The notes under the pieces were generated by a model, which worked only from the letters and a program-made list of their open reading frames with translations, made no database searches and had not been told where the DNA came from. DNA of 64,000 nucleotides from Candidatus Binatia bacterium (GTDB lineage Bacteria > Desulfobacterota > Binatia > UBA9968 > JAJDTQ01): the NCBI GenBank assembly GCA_951813575.1, contig OX638375.1:2867042-2931041 (forward strand), in the 5' to 3' direction. Position numbers and translations under genes: made by a program. Numbering within the stretch: the stretch's first letter is position 1; every line of letters starts with the position of its first letter. Shown in pieces: positions 49,133-57,643 of the stretch.

Positions 49133-50602
49133 TCAGCGGGTGCGCAGCCGCGCAATCAGCGGGACTACCACCATTGTCAGGATGAGGATCCAGGAGATCA
49201 CGCTGTCGAAAAAGCCCAGATAACTGCCGTCGTGGATGCGCACCGTCAGCAGGAACGAGTTCTCCGCCAGATTCCCCAGCACGAATCCAATGACCAGCGG
49301 CAGCACCGGGACACCGGCCCGCCGCATGCCGAACCCGAGGATTCCCAGCAGCACCACCAGCACCACGTCCCAGATGTTCTCCCGCAGGATGTAGGTGCCC
49401 GACAGGGAGACCACCGCGATGATGGCGGACAGGTAATACACCGGCACCCGGGTGATGATGGCCAGGTAGCGGGCGGCCAGCAGGCCGACGATGCTGGCGA
49501 AGGCGTTGGACACGACGTAACCGTTGAGCAGGGTCCAGATGAAGATGGGCTTGTCGAGGATCAACTGCGGCCCGGGCGAGACCCCGTGCATGATGAAGAT
49601 GCTCAGCAGCAGCGCCATGGCCAGGCTTCCGGGGATGCCGAAGCTCAGGGTGGTCAGCAGCGCGCCGCCGTCCTTGGAGTCGTTGGCCGCCTCGCTGGCG
49701 ATGACGCCCTCCGGATTGCCCGTGCCGAAGGAGCCCGGGTCCTTGGAGGCCTGCACGGCCACGGTGTAGGCGATGAGGTTGGCGGTCTCGCCGCCCACCC
49801 CGGGAATGATCCCCACCAGTGTGCCGATCGACGAGCTGCGCAACAGGCAGACCACGTAGCGGAAGTTCTCCATGACCCCCTGCCACGCGCCCCGGATACT
49901 GGCCTGGATGTTGTCCCGGGCGATGGTGCCGCCCTGCGCCGAGTAGTTGATGAGCTCGCCGATGGCGAACAGCCCGACGAAAAACGGGATCAGGGGGATC
50001 CCGTCCCACAGGTACTCGCTGCCCATGGTGTAGCGGATGAGGCCCGTGGGCTCGTTGAGCCCCACCAGGGACAGCAGGATGCCGACCCCGCCGGCGATGA
50101 GGCCGTTCAGGAGCGACCCCTGGCTCACCGTGGCGGTGGTGACCAGCCCGAACACCACCAGCCAGAAGATCTCCGGGTGGCCGAAGGCGATCACCAGCGG
50201 GCGCATGACCTGGATCAGCAGCGCCAGGATCACGAGCCCGAACAGCGCGCCCAGGAGGCACGCTCCGGCCGACAGGCCCAGCGCCCGCGCCGCCTCGCCG
50301 CGTTGGGCCATGGGGTAGCCGTCGAAGCAGGTGGCGGCGTTCACCGGAGTGCCCGGCGTGTTGAGCAGGATGGCGCTGACGGAGCCGCCGAAGGAGCTGG
50401 CTCCCATGATGCCGGAGAACAGGTAGACCGCGGTGATGGCGTCCCAGGTGAAGGTGAACGGCAGCAGCATGGACATGGCGAGGATGCCGCCCAGGCCCGG
50501 AACCGCGCCGAAGATGAGCCCGATGATGCTGCCGACGCAGAGCGTCAGTATGACGTGCGGCTCCGAGATGGTGACCAGGGCGCCGCCGAATCCCTCAAAC
50601 AT
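49133..50602 (-). CDS. tctA: tripartite tricarboxylate transporter, large membrane subunit
   Basis: Large permease of 489 residues with about 12 helices. GLIFGAVPGLGGILAMSMLLPFT and IMGASSFGGSVSAILLNTPGTPVNAATCFDGYPMAQ are the two conserved TctA signatures; the mirrored GIIPGVGGETANLIAYTVA is in the second half. It uses an ion gradient to move carboxylates captured by TctC. It is separated from tctC by a strong hairpin. Confidence 0.93.
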   Translation of the reverse strand: MFEGFGGALVTISEPHVILTLCVGSIIGLIFGAVPGLGGILAMSMLLPFTFTWDAITAVYLFSGIMGASSFGGSVSAILLNTPGTPVNAATCFDGYPMAQRGEAARALGLSAGACLLGALFGLVILALLIQVMRPLVIAFGHPEIFWLVVFGLVTTATVSQGSLLNGLIAGGVGILLSLVGLNEPTGLIRYTMGSEYLWDGIPLIPFFVGLFAIGELINYSAQGGTIARDNIQASIRGAWQGVMENFRYVVCLLRSSSIGTLVGIIPGVGGETANLIAYTVAVQASKDPGSFGTGNPEGVIASEAANDSKDGGALLTTLSFGIPGSLAMALLLSIFIMHGVSPGPQLILDKPIFIWTLLNGYVVSNAFASIVGLLAARYLAIITRVPVYYLSAIIAVVSLSGTYILRENIWDVVLVVLLGILGFGMRRAGVPVLPLVIGFVLGNLAENSFLLTVRIHDGSYLGFFDSVISWILILTMVVVPLIARLRTR

Positions 50603-50652
50603 GAACGCGGGTGTCCTGTGTCACGCGACTGCGAAGGTCCGGAAGGAAGCGG

Positions 50653-50687
50653 CACGGCACGGCCCCGGGAGGCGGGACCGTGCCGTG
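50653..50687 (-). other. intercistronic hairpin between tctC and tctA
   Basis: Ten perfectly paired bases (arms CACGGCACGG and CCGTGCCGTG), one mismatch and four more pairs enclose a five-base loop. There is no T-run. It probably raises the level of binding protein over permease. Confidence 0.7.
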
Positions 50688-50703
50688 TCAGCGTGGGTAC
50701 GGA

Positions 50704-51699
50704 TCACTTGATGTACTTCTTGAGCAGCGGGGTATTGTCCCCCACCAGGGCGATCATGTCGCTGATGAGCTTGGTGGTGTTCTGCTTGCTCAACGGCGCC
50801 ACGATGTTGCCGTTGGCCTCGATCCGTTCCTTCAGCGCCGCGTCGTTGTTGACCTTCACCAGGGCCGCCTCCACCACGGACGCGATGTTGTCGGGGGTCT
50901 TGGGCGGCAGCGCGTAGAGGTTCTGCCCCACCAACGAAGCCGATCCCAGCGCCGGGAACCCCTGTTCCACGCCGGTAGGAATGTCGGGGAACTTGGGGTG
51001 CCGTTTCGGCAGGTAGACGACAACGGCCTTGGCGTCACCGGACTGAATCGCCGTGGTCCAGCGCTTGGTCAGGGGCAGATTGGTGATGGTGATGTCGCCG
51101 CGGATGATGCCCGTGATCAGCTCGGGGCCCTTGAAGCCGGCGATGAACTCCACCGGGAAGCCCACCAGGTTGGCGGTGATGACCGAGATGGGGAACGTGT
51201 TCCCGCCGGTTCCGGTGATGCCCGCCTTGATGGGCTTCTTGGCCGTCTTCATCTGCTTGAGCGACGTCCACTGGTCCTTGCCCTTCTTGGTGGTGGCCTG
51301 CATGAAGTACGGGTTGGACACTTGGCGTCCGATCCAGGTGAAGCTCCGCAGGTCGGGCTTCATCCCCCGCGCTACCTGGTTGACGGCTTGTCCGGGCAGG
51401 TTGATGGCGGCCATGGTGTAGCCGTCGGGCTTGGACCGGTTCAGGATGGACACGGAGTTCCTGCCCCCGGCGCCCGGCACGTTGCGGATGACCACGGGGA
51501 CGCCCAGCAGCTTCGACATGACCTCGCCCTGGAGCCGCGCGGCGGTGTCCATGGCGCCGCCCACCGAGAAACCCACCAGGATGGTGATGGGCTTGCTGGG
51601 CTTCCAGTCCGCGGCGCTCGCCGGCGTCACCGCCAGCGCCAAGGCCCCGGCCATCAGCACGACCAGGCACACGTTGCTCAACGTCTTCGGAATTCGCAT
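50704..51699 (-). CDS. tctC: TctC-family periplasmic binding protein (1)
   Basis: Binding protein of 331 residues with a Sec signal (NVCLVVLMAGALALAVTPASA) and the mature start DWKPSKPITILVGFSVGGAMD, typical of the Bug/TctC family that binds carboxylates or amino-acid derivatives. PDGYTMAAINLPGQAVNQVA matches the ligand-loop region. AAAGGAG precedes the ATG at 51699. It lies between a UbiD-like enzyme and tctA, which points to an aromatic or unsaturated acid as ligand (inference). Confidence 0.92.
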   Translation of the reverse strand: MRIPKTLSNVCLVVLMAGALALAVTPASAADWKPSKPITILVGFSVGGAMDTAARLQGEVMSKLLGVPVVIRNVPGAGGRNSVSILNRSKPDGYTMAAINLPGQAVNQVARGMKPDLRSFTWIGRQVSNPYFMQATTKKGKDQWTSLKQMKTAKKPIKAGITGTGGNTFPISVITANLVGFPVEFIAGFKGPELITGIIRGDITITNLPLTKRWTTAIQSGDAKAVVVYLPKRHPKFPDIPTGVEQGFPALGSASLVGQNLYALPPKTPDNIASVVEAALVKVNNDAALKERIEANGNIVAPLSKQNTTKLISDMIALVGDNTPLLKKYIK

Positions 51700-51809
51700 A
51701 ACGGGCTCCTTTCGATTTGACGGGAAACCTTTCAGGACGCGTGTTTCGCCACGCGTGGCCGATTCTTGCACTCCTTCGACCTCCGGTCAAGAAGTTGTCC
51801 GAGGAGGCG

Positions 51810-53222
51810 CTACCGCAGCAGCGAGGGATCGAAGGGCTTCAGCAGCCCGTCCAGGCTGACCTCCCGCACCTTGTCCCGGGGCGGCCGCGCCCGCTGCGGG
51901 TACTGCACCGGCGGCGCCGGCTTGGTGGCGTCCAGGATCATCACCGCGCCCATCACCGGCTCGTGGGCGCCGTCCACGGTATACTCCCAGTTGGACGGCA
52001 GCAGATCGCCCGGGCCGTTCCAGTCCGGGATCGTGAGCACGTCCTTGTCCGGCCGCATGCGGGTTCCCACCGCCCAGGTCACCTCGGGCTCGCTGAATAC
52101 GTTGATGTCGTCGTCCACCACCACCACGCAGCGGAGGTTCTCGGGCTCCGTGGATATGGCGGCCATGGCCACCCGCTTGACCTCCGAATCCCGGGTCTTG
52201 CGGATGGAGATGTAGCAGTGGGTGCGCGCGTGGGCCGGCACGTTGACGTTGACGACGCCGGGGACAGCCTCCCGGACCCGCCGGTAGATCGTGCCCATGC
52301 GCGGCAGGCTGCCCAGCACCAGGTGCTCCTGGCCCGCCGGAAAGACGTCGTAGTAGATGGGGTTCCGGCGCGTGGTCATGGCGGTCACGTGCATCACCGG
52401 CTGGGCGCCCACGCTGACGTAGTAGCCGGTCCACTCGCCGAAGGGGCCTTCGAGCCGGGTCTCGTCCGGCAGCAGCTTCCCTTCGATGACGATCTCCGCG
52501 TGGGCCGGCACCATGAGGTCCACGGTCTCGGCCCTGACCAGCTCGATGGGTTCCTGCAAGAGCGCGCCGGCCTCGGCGAACTCGCCGCCGATGCCCGGCA
52601 GCCGCGACACCGCCCCGAGCATGAAGGTGGGGTAGTGCCCGACCACCAGGGCGAACTCCGTGGGCTCGCCGCGCTCCGAGTTCTGCCGGTAGATATAGCC
52701 GCCGTGGTGGCTGCCCTGAATATAGACACCGAGGGTGCGGGGATCGTGGACCTGATGCCGGTAGAGGCCGGCGTTCTGGGCTCCGGTATCGGGGTCCCGG
52801 ACGATCATGACGCCGCCGGTGATGTACGGCCCGGCGTCCAGCTCGTTGTGAAACGGGATGGGCAGGGCCGACAGGTCCACCGCATCTCCCTTGAGCACCA
52901 CTTCTTTCACCGGGCCGTCGGCGACGGTCTCGGCCTGGATGGGTTTCGCCTGGCGCTCGCCGTACACCCGGGCCATGTCCGCCACGCTGGTGTCCAGCGC
53001 CAGCGCCAGCCGCTCGTAGGTCCCGGTCAGGTTGATGACCAGCGGCATGGACGAACCCTCCACATCCGTGAAAACCAGCGCGGGGAACCGGCCGTCCTCA
53101 CCCAGCCGCTCGGCGACGGCGGTGATGTCGAACCTGCGGTCCACCCGCCGGGTGACCATGTGGATCTGGTCCGGCGCGGAAGCCGCCAGTTGCTCGATGA
53201 ACGCGCGCAGGTCCTTTGCCAT
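51810..53222 (-). CDS. UbiD-family (de)carboxylase
   Basis: Prenylated-FMN-dependent decarboxylase of 470 residues. VKEVVLKGDAVDLSALPIP, GPYITGGVMIVRDPDTG and HHGGYIYRQNSERGEP belong to the prFMN- and metal-binding part, and LEGPFGEWTGYYV carries the conserved Glu region. It acts on alpha,beta-unsaturated or aromatic acids. No UbiX flavin prenyltransferase is in the window. It heads the leftward tctC-tctA-tctB series, so it likely processes the imported acid. Confidence 0.9.
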   Translation of the reverse strand: MAKDLRAFIEQLAASAPDQIHMVTRRVDRRFDITAVAERLGEDGRFPALVFTDVEGSSMPLVINLTGTYERLALALDTSVADMARVYGERQAKPIQAETVADGPVKEVVLKGDAVDLSALPIPFHNELDAGPYITGGVMIVRDPDTGAQNAGLYRHQVHDPRTLGVYIQGSHHGGYIYRQNSERGEPTEFALVVGHYPTFMLGAVSRLPGIGGEFAEAGALLQEPIELVRAETVDLMVPAHAEIVIEGKLLPDETRLEGPFGEWTGYYVSVGAQPVMHVTAMTTRRNPIYYDVFPAGQEHLVLGSLPRMGTIYRRVREAVPGVVNVNVPAHARTHCYISIRKTRDSEVKRVAMAAISTEPENLRCVVVVDDDINVFSEPEVTWAVGTRMRPDKDVLTIPDWNGPGDLLPSNWEYTVDGAHEPVMGAVMILDATKPAPPVQYPQRARPPRDKVREVSLDGLLKPFDPSLLR

Positions 53223-53298
53223 GGTGTTCGTCCTCTCCGATCCGCCTAAGGCCCTCGGCCCCATCCATAACACACTCCCGCGGCCGGAACGATGGTCC

Positions 53299-53327
53299 TT
53301 GAAATCACGCCGCCTATGTCATAGACG
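53299..53327 (+). promoter_or_regulatory. weak candidate promoter with palindrome
   Basis: -35 TTGAAA (53299-53304), a 17-base spacer and a poor -10 TAGACG (53322-53327). The spacer holds CTATG-T-CATAG (53314-53324), a possible regulator site. It lies in the 127-base gap between the divergent ubiD-like and permease genes. Confidence 0.3.
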
Positions 53328-53349
53328 GTAACTTTTCGAGAGACCTGCC

Positions 53350-54351
53350 ATGGGAACCTATCTGCTCCGCCGCCTTATCGGGACGATCCCGGTCATGATC
53401 CTGATCAGCCTGCTCGTCTTCCTGTTGATCCAGGCGGCTCCTGGCGACCCCACGCTCATGCTGCTGGGCGAGGACAGCACCCAGGAGGACATCGACCAAG
53501 CCACGAAACGTTGGGGCCTCGACCAGCCCGTCTACATCCAGTACGTCAAGTTCTTCATGTCCGCGGCCCAGGGCGACTTCGGCCGCTCGTTCAAGTACGA
53601 CGAGCCGGTGCTGGACGTGATCGTCAACCGGATCCCGGCGACGCTGGAACTGGCCAGCGCCTCGGTCTTCATCGCGCTCATCTTCGCGATTCCACTCGGG
53701 GTATGGGCCGCGGCCAAGCCCAATTCATGGGTGGACAACACCGGCACCACCTTCGGCCTGTTCGGCATCAGCATGCCCAGTTTCTGGTTCGGCATCATGC
53801 TGATCCTGTTGTTCGCGGGGATACTCAATATCCTCCCGTCCGCCGGACGGGATACCTACGGCATCTCGGGTGAGCCCATCACCGGGTTCTACATTCTCGA
53901 CAGCGCCCTCCAGGGCAACTGGGCCGGAGTGCGCGACGGCGCGGAACACGTGTTCCTGCCGGCCCTGGCGCTGGGCTCCAACATGCTCGGGATCCTCATG
54001 CGGGTGACCCGGTCGTCGGTGCTGGAGGTGATGAACGAGGAGTATGTGACCACCGCCCGGGCCAAGGGCCTGGTGGAGCGGAAGGTGCTGTGGCGCCACG
54101 TGTTCAGCAATGCGCTGATCCCGGTGATCACCGTGGTGGGGTTGGAGCTCGGCACATTGCTGAGCGGCTCCATCATCGTGGAGACGGTGTTCTCCTGGCC
54201 CGGCAGCGGCAGCCTGCTGGTCACCGCCCTCAACGCCCGGGACCACCCGCTGGTGACCGGGCTCGTGCTGGTATATACGGCGGCGTTCGTCGCCATCAAT
54301 TTTCTGATCGACGTGCTCTATGCAATCATCGATCCAAGAATCCGGTATTAA
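53350..54351 (+). CDS. dipeptide ABC transporter permease (DppB type), orphan pair
   Basis: Permease of 333 residues. It starts MGTYLLRRLIGTIPVMILIS, has the APGDPTLMLLGEDSTQEDI segment, the coupling loop TARAKGLVERKVLWRHVFSN and a DVLYAIIDPRIRY tail. Unlike the first set, it has neither a binding protein nor ATPases next to it. It overlaps the DppC-type partner by 32 bases. It may be driven by ATPases encoded elsewhere, or the set may have been reduced by loss. Confidence 0.92.
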   Translation: MGTYLLRRLIGTIPVMILISLLVFLLIQAAPGDPTLMLLGEDSTQEDIDQATKRWGLDQPVYIQYVKFFMSAAQGDFGRSFKYDEPVLDVIVNRIPATLELASASVFIALIFAIPLGVWAAAKPNSWVDNTGTTFGLFGISMPSFWFGIMLILLFAGILNILPSAGRDTYGISGEPITGFYILDSALQGNWAGVRDGAEHVFLPALALGSNMLGILMRVTRSSVLEVMNEEYVTTARAKGLVERKVLWRHVFSNALIPVITVVGLELGTLLSGSIIVETVFSWPGSGSLLVTALNARDHPLVTGLVLVYTAAFVAINFLIDVLYAIIDPRIRY

Positions 54352-55237
54352 CATCGGCCAACCGGAAACCGGCGCCAAACGCCGCGGCGGCCAGTGGTGG
54401 CGCCGGTGGATGCGGACCAAGGTCTACATCGGCGGTTCCATCGTGGTGATCTTCATCATCGCGGGCGCCCTCGGGCCGCTGGTGGCACCCTACGATCCCA
54501 ACCATCAGAGCCTGGAGACCATGCTGCAGGGGCCCCAGTGGTTCTGGGGGCCCCATTTCCTCGGCACCGACAACCTCGGCCGGGACATCCTGAGCCGTAT
54601 CATCTTCGGCGCCAGGGTCTCGCTGCTGATCGCCTTTGCGGTGGTTTTCATCTCCGGTTTCGTGGGCGTCATTCTGGGAGCCACCTCCGGCTACTTCGGC
54701 GGCAACATCGATTTCACCATCCAGAAGTTCGTGGAGGTGGTGTGGGCGTTCCCGCCGCTCTTGCTGGCCCTCAGCATCATGGCGTTCCTCGGCCAGGGGC
54801 TGTTCAACCTCATCCTGGCGCTGGTGGCCCAGCGCTGGATACAGTACTGCCGGGTGACCCGGGGCCAGAGCCTGTCCCTCAAGGCCCGGGAGTTCGTCAT
54901 CTCGGCCAAGTCGCTGGGCGCCAGCGACGCCCAGATCATTGCGCGCCACATCATCCCCAACCTGATCCAGGTTTCCCTGGTCATCGGCACCTTCGCCATG
55001 GCGTCCTCCATCATTTCGGAAGCGAGCCTCAGCTTCCTGGGCCTGGGCGTGCCCCCCGAGATCCCCACCTGGGGCACCATGCTCGCCGACGGCCGCATCT
55101 ACATCAGCACGGCATGGTGGCTGGCGCTGTTTCCCGGCCTGTCCATTTTCGTCACGGTGCTGGGGATCAACCTGCTGGGCGACGCCCTGCGGGACGTCCT
55201 GGACCCGAGGCTCAAGCGGGCGGGAACCGGCATTTGA
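54320..55237 (+). CDS. dipeptide ABC transporter permease (DppC type), orphan pair
   Basis: Permease of 305 residues with FLGTDNLGRDILSRIIFGARVSL after the first helix, the coupling loop SAKSLGASDAQIIARHIIPN and LGDALRDVLDPRLK at the end. The N-terminal ESGINIGQPETGAKRRGGQ is cytoplasmic. Its start lies inside the DppB gene and its stop overlaps the next gene, so the three are tightly coupled. It is only distantly similar to the other two C-type permeases of the window. Confidence 0.92.
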   Translation: MQSSIQESGINIGQPETGAKRRGGQWWRRWMRTKVYIGGSIVVIFIIAGALGPLVAPYDPNHQSLETMLQGPQWFWGPHFLGTDNLGRDILSRIIFGARVSLLIAFAVVFISGFVGVILGATSGYFGGNIDFTIQKFVEVVWAFPPLLLALSIMAFLGQGLFNLILALVAQRWIQYCRVTRGQSLSLKAREFVISAKSLGASDAQIIARHIIPNLIQVSLVIGTFAMASSIISEASLSFLGLGVPPEIPTWGTMLADGRIYISTAWWLALFPGLSIFVTVLGINLLGDALRDVLDPRLKRAGTGI

Positions 55238-56238
55238 CATCCTCGCCGCCACGGCTGGGCATGGTGCTGTATCACGGCATCGACGGCGGCGACGAGTTGC
55301 GGAACTATGCCCGTGTCGCGGAAGAGGCGGGCTTCGATTCCCTGTGGGTGACCGAGCGTTACTTCCACGAGGAGACCTTCTCGCTGCTGGGATTCCTGGC
55401 CGCCGCCACCCGGCGCATCCGGCTGGGGCTGGGCGTCACCAATCCCTACACGCGCAACCCCGCGCTGATGGGCATGAGCGCGGCGACCCTGGACCGGATT
55501 TCCGGAGGCCGTTTCCTGCTCGGGCTGGGCCGGAGCGACAGGTCGGTGATCGAGGGCCGCATGGGCATGCCCTACGAGCGCCCCTTGGAGCACATGAGGG
55601 AAACGGTGGCGCAGCTCAGAGAGCTCCTGGCCGGAGAGCGGGTAAGCGGCGCCGCCGCCTATTGGGACCTGAAGTCCGTGCGGCTGGCGGTTAAGCCCGT
55701 GCAGGAAAGCGTACCCGTCTACCTGGCCGCCATCGGCCCCAAGGCGTTGCGCCTCGCCGGCGCGGTGGCGGACGGCGTCCTGCTCAACGCCTACGTGCCC
55801 GCGAGCTACGTGCGTTACGCGGTCCAGGAGATCGCCGCGGCGGCCCGGGAGGCCGGCCGCGATCCGGCATCCATCGACATCGCCTGCATGCTGATCGTGC
55901 GGCTCACCGACGATCCCGCGCGGATGATGCCCGCCCTCAAGGAACGGATGGTGCGGCTCCTGGCGGAGCCCTACGTGGGAGAGGTGCTGCTGGAGCAGGG
56001 CGGCTTCGATCCGGGCATCCTGCCGTCCCTACGGGCTACCGCCGAAAATCAAGGCGAGAAGGCTGCCGTGCACCTGATCTCCGACGCCATGGTGGAGGCG
56101 TTCTACCTGCTGGGAGATGCCTCGGAGTGCCGCCGCCGCATCGATGAGTACCGTCGGGCCGGGGTGGACAACCCGCTGCTGCTGCCCCGGCTCGAGGACT
56201 ACGAGAGCGCCGTCGAAGCCCTTGGGCCGCGCCCGTAG
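55234..56238 (+). CDS. LLM-class flavin- or F420-dependent oxidoreductase
   Basis: Luciferase-like TIM-barrel protein of about 334 residues. LGMVLYHGIDGGDELRNYAR starts the first strand, GFDSLWVTERYFHEETFS follows, and LDRISGGRFLLGLGRSDRSV holds the phosphate-binding site. This spacing is like F420-dependent methylenetetrahydromethanopterin-reductase relatives. The start is probably TTG 55234 (TTGA overlap with the permease); starting at ATG 55261 would cut into the first barrel strand. It is coupled to the orphan permease pair, so it may act on the imported solute. Confidence 0.83.
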   Translation: MTSSPPRLGMVLYHGIDGGDELRNYARVAEEAGFDSLWVTERYFHEETFSLLGFLAAATRRIRLGLGVTNPYTRNPALMGMSAATLDRISGGRFLLGLGRSDRSVIEGRMGMPYERPLEHMRETVAQLRELLAGERVSGAAAYWDLKSVRLAVKPVQESVPVYLAAIGPKALRLAGAVADGVLLNAYVPASYVRYAVQEIAAAAREAGRDPASIDIACMLIVRLTDDPARMMPALKERMVRLLAEPYVGEVLLEQGGFDPGILPSLRATAENQGEKAAVHLISDAMVEAFYLLGDASECRRRIDEYRRAGVDNPLLLPRLEDYESAVEALGPRP

Positions 56239-56302
56239 GGACGGGTGCCTCGTGCCCGCGAGACAGCACGGGGCAACCATATGACAAGAATCGATCCATC
56301 AT

Positions 56303-57616
56303 ATGATAAACGCTGACACGCCGTACCCGCGGCCCCGCAAACCGCTCAACGTACGGTTCTTTTACGGTTGGGTGGTGGTGGCGACGACCTTCACGGCATC
56401 GCTTATGGCCGCGGGTATCCGCGCCGCGCCGCAGACGTTCGTGCGGCCGCTGGAAGCGGAATTCGGCTGGGGTCGGGGTGCCATAAACGCCGCCATATCC
56501 CTCAACCTGGTGCTTTACGGGGCCATCGGCCCGTTCGCCGGGCGGGTCCAGGACCGCCGGGGGCCGCGGGTGGTGATGCTGACGGCGCTGACGCTGTTGG
56601 CGGTGGGGGCGGGGGCCACCGCGTACATCAACCGGCTGTGGGAGTTCCTGCTGGTGTGGGGCCTGATCGTCGGCACCGGCGCGGGCGGCATTTCGTCGGT
56701 GCTGGCCGCCAGTGTCGCCCATCGCTGGTTCGTACGCCACCGCGGCGTGGTGCTGGGGCTGCTGAACAGCGCCGGCTCCACCGGGCAACTCATCTTCATC
56801 CCGGTGGTGTTGGGCATGGTCGTGGCCTGGGGCTGGCGCGTTGCGGCCCTGACCCTTTCGAGTCTGGCGGTGGTGGTCTTCCTGCTGGTTTGGTGGCTCA
56901 TGCGCAGTGATCCGGCCGACGTGGGAGAGGAGGCGCTGGGCGAGTCGGAGGCCAACGCGGCGGCAGCCGCGAGACCCGGCGGCGCGCCGGCGGTCACCAC
57001 CACCACGGTGCGGGACGCCATCCGGACGCGCACCTTCTGGCTCCTGGCCGGCGGCTACGCCATCTGCGGCGGGACCTCTAACGGCCTCATCGGGGCGAAC
57101 ATGATCCCCCACGCCCTGGACATCGGCATCAGCAACCAGGTGGCCAGCATCACCGTGGGGATCATGGCCGGCCTGAACTTCGTCGGCACCATGGGGGCCG
57201 GGTGGCTCTGCGACCGCATGGACCCGCGCAAAGTGCTGGCCTGGATCTACGGGTTGCGGGCGGTGTCGCTGTTCATCCTGCCGTCGGTCACCGGCCCCGC
57301 GGGCATGTTCGTCTTCGCGGTGATCTACGGCCTGGACTGGTTCGCGACCGTGCCGCCGGTGGTGGCCATCGCCGGCAACACCTTCGGCAAGAACTCGGTG
57401 GGTAGCATCTACGGCCTGATCTTCCTGGCGCACCAACTGGGCGGCGCCGCCATGGCCCAGGGCAGCGGCATCGCCTACGATGTGTTCGGCGACTACGTTC
57501 CGTCCTTCCTCACCGGCGCGGTTCTGGCCGTGCTGGCCGCGATCATGTCGATGGCCATCGCCAAGGGCCCGCCGGCCCGGCTGGCGCCGCCCACGCCCGG
57601 ACTGGCCACTGCCTGA
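56303..57616 (+). CDS. MFS transporter, OFA-like (1)
   Basis: Twelve-helix major facilitator of 437 residues. FFYGWVVVATTFTASLMAAG is helix 1, RVQDRRGPRVVML the loop 2-3 motif, and LCDRMDPRKVLAWIYG the matching loop in the second half. It resembles the oxalate/formate antiporter-like (monocarboxylate) group. It is clearly paralogous to the carrier at 63.1 kb: both share FWLL-x-G and ICGGT-x-NGLIG around helix 7. CATATG palindromes flank the start, but no ribosome site is evident. Confidence 0.88.
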   Translation: MINADTPYPRPRKPLNVRFFYGWVVVATTFTASLMAAGIRAAPQTFVRPLEAEFGWGRGAINAAISLNLVLYGAIGPFAGRVQDRRGPRVVMLTALTLLAVGAGATAYINRLWEFLLVWGLIVGTGAGGISSVLAASVAHRWFVRHRGVVLGLLNSAGSTGQLIFIPVVLGMVVAWGWRVAALTLSSLAVVVFLLVWWLMRSDPADVGEEALGESEANAAAAARPGGAPAVTTTTVRDAIRTRTFWLLAGGYAICGGTSNGLIGANMIPHALDIGISNQVASITVGIMAGLNFVGTMGAGWLCDRMDPRKVLAWIYGLRAVSLFILPSVTGPAGMFVFAVIYGLDWFATVPPVVAIAGNTFGKNSVGSIYGLIFLAHQLGGAAMAQGSGIAYDVFGDYVPSFLTGAVLAVLAAIMSMAIAKGPPARLAPPTPGLATA

Positions 57617-57643
57617 GCGGCATGGAGCGAATGGAGAAGATCC

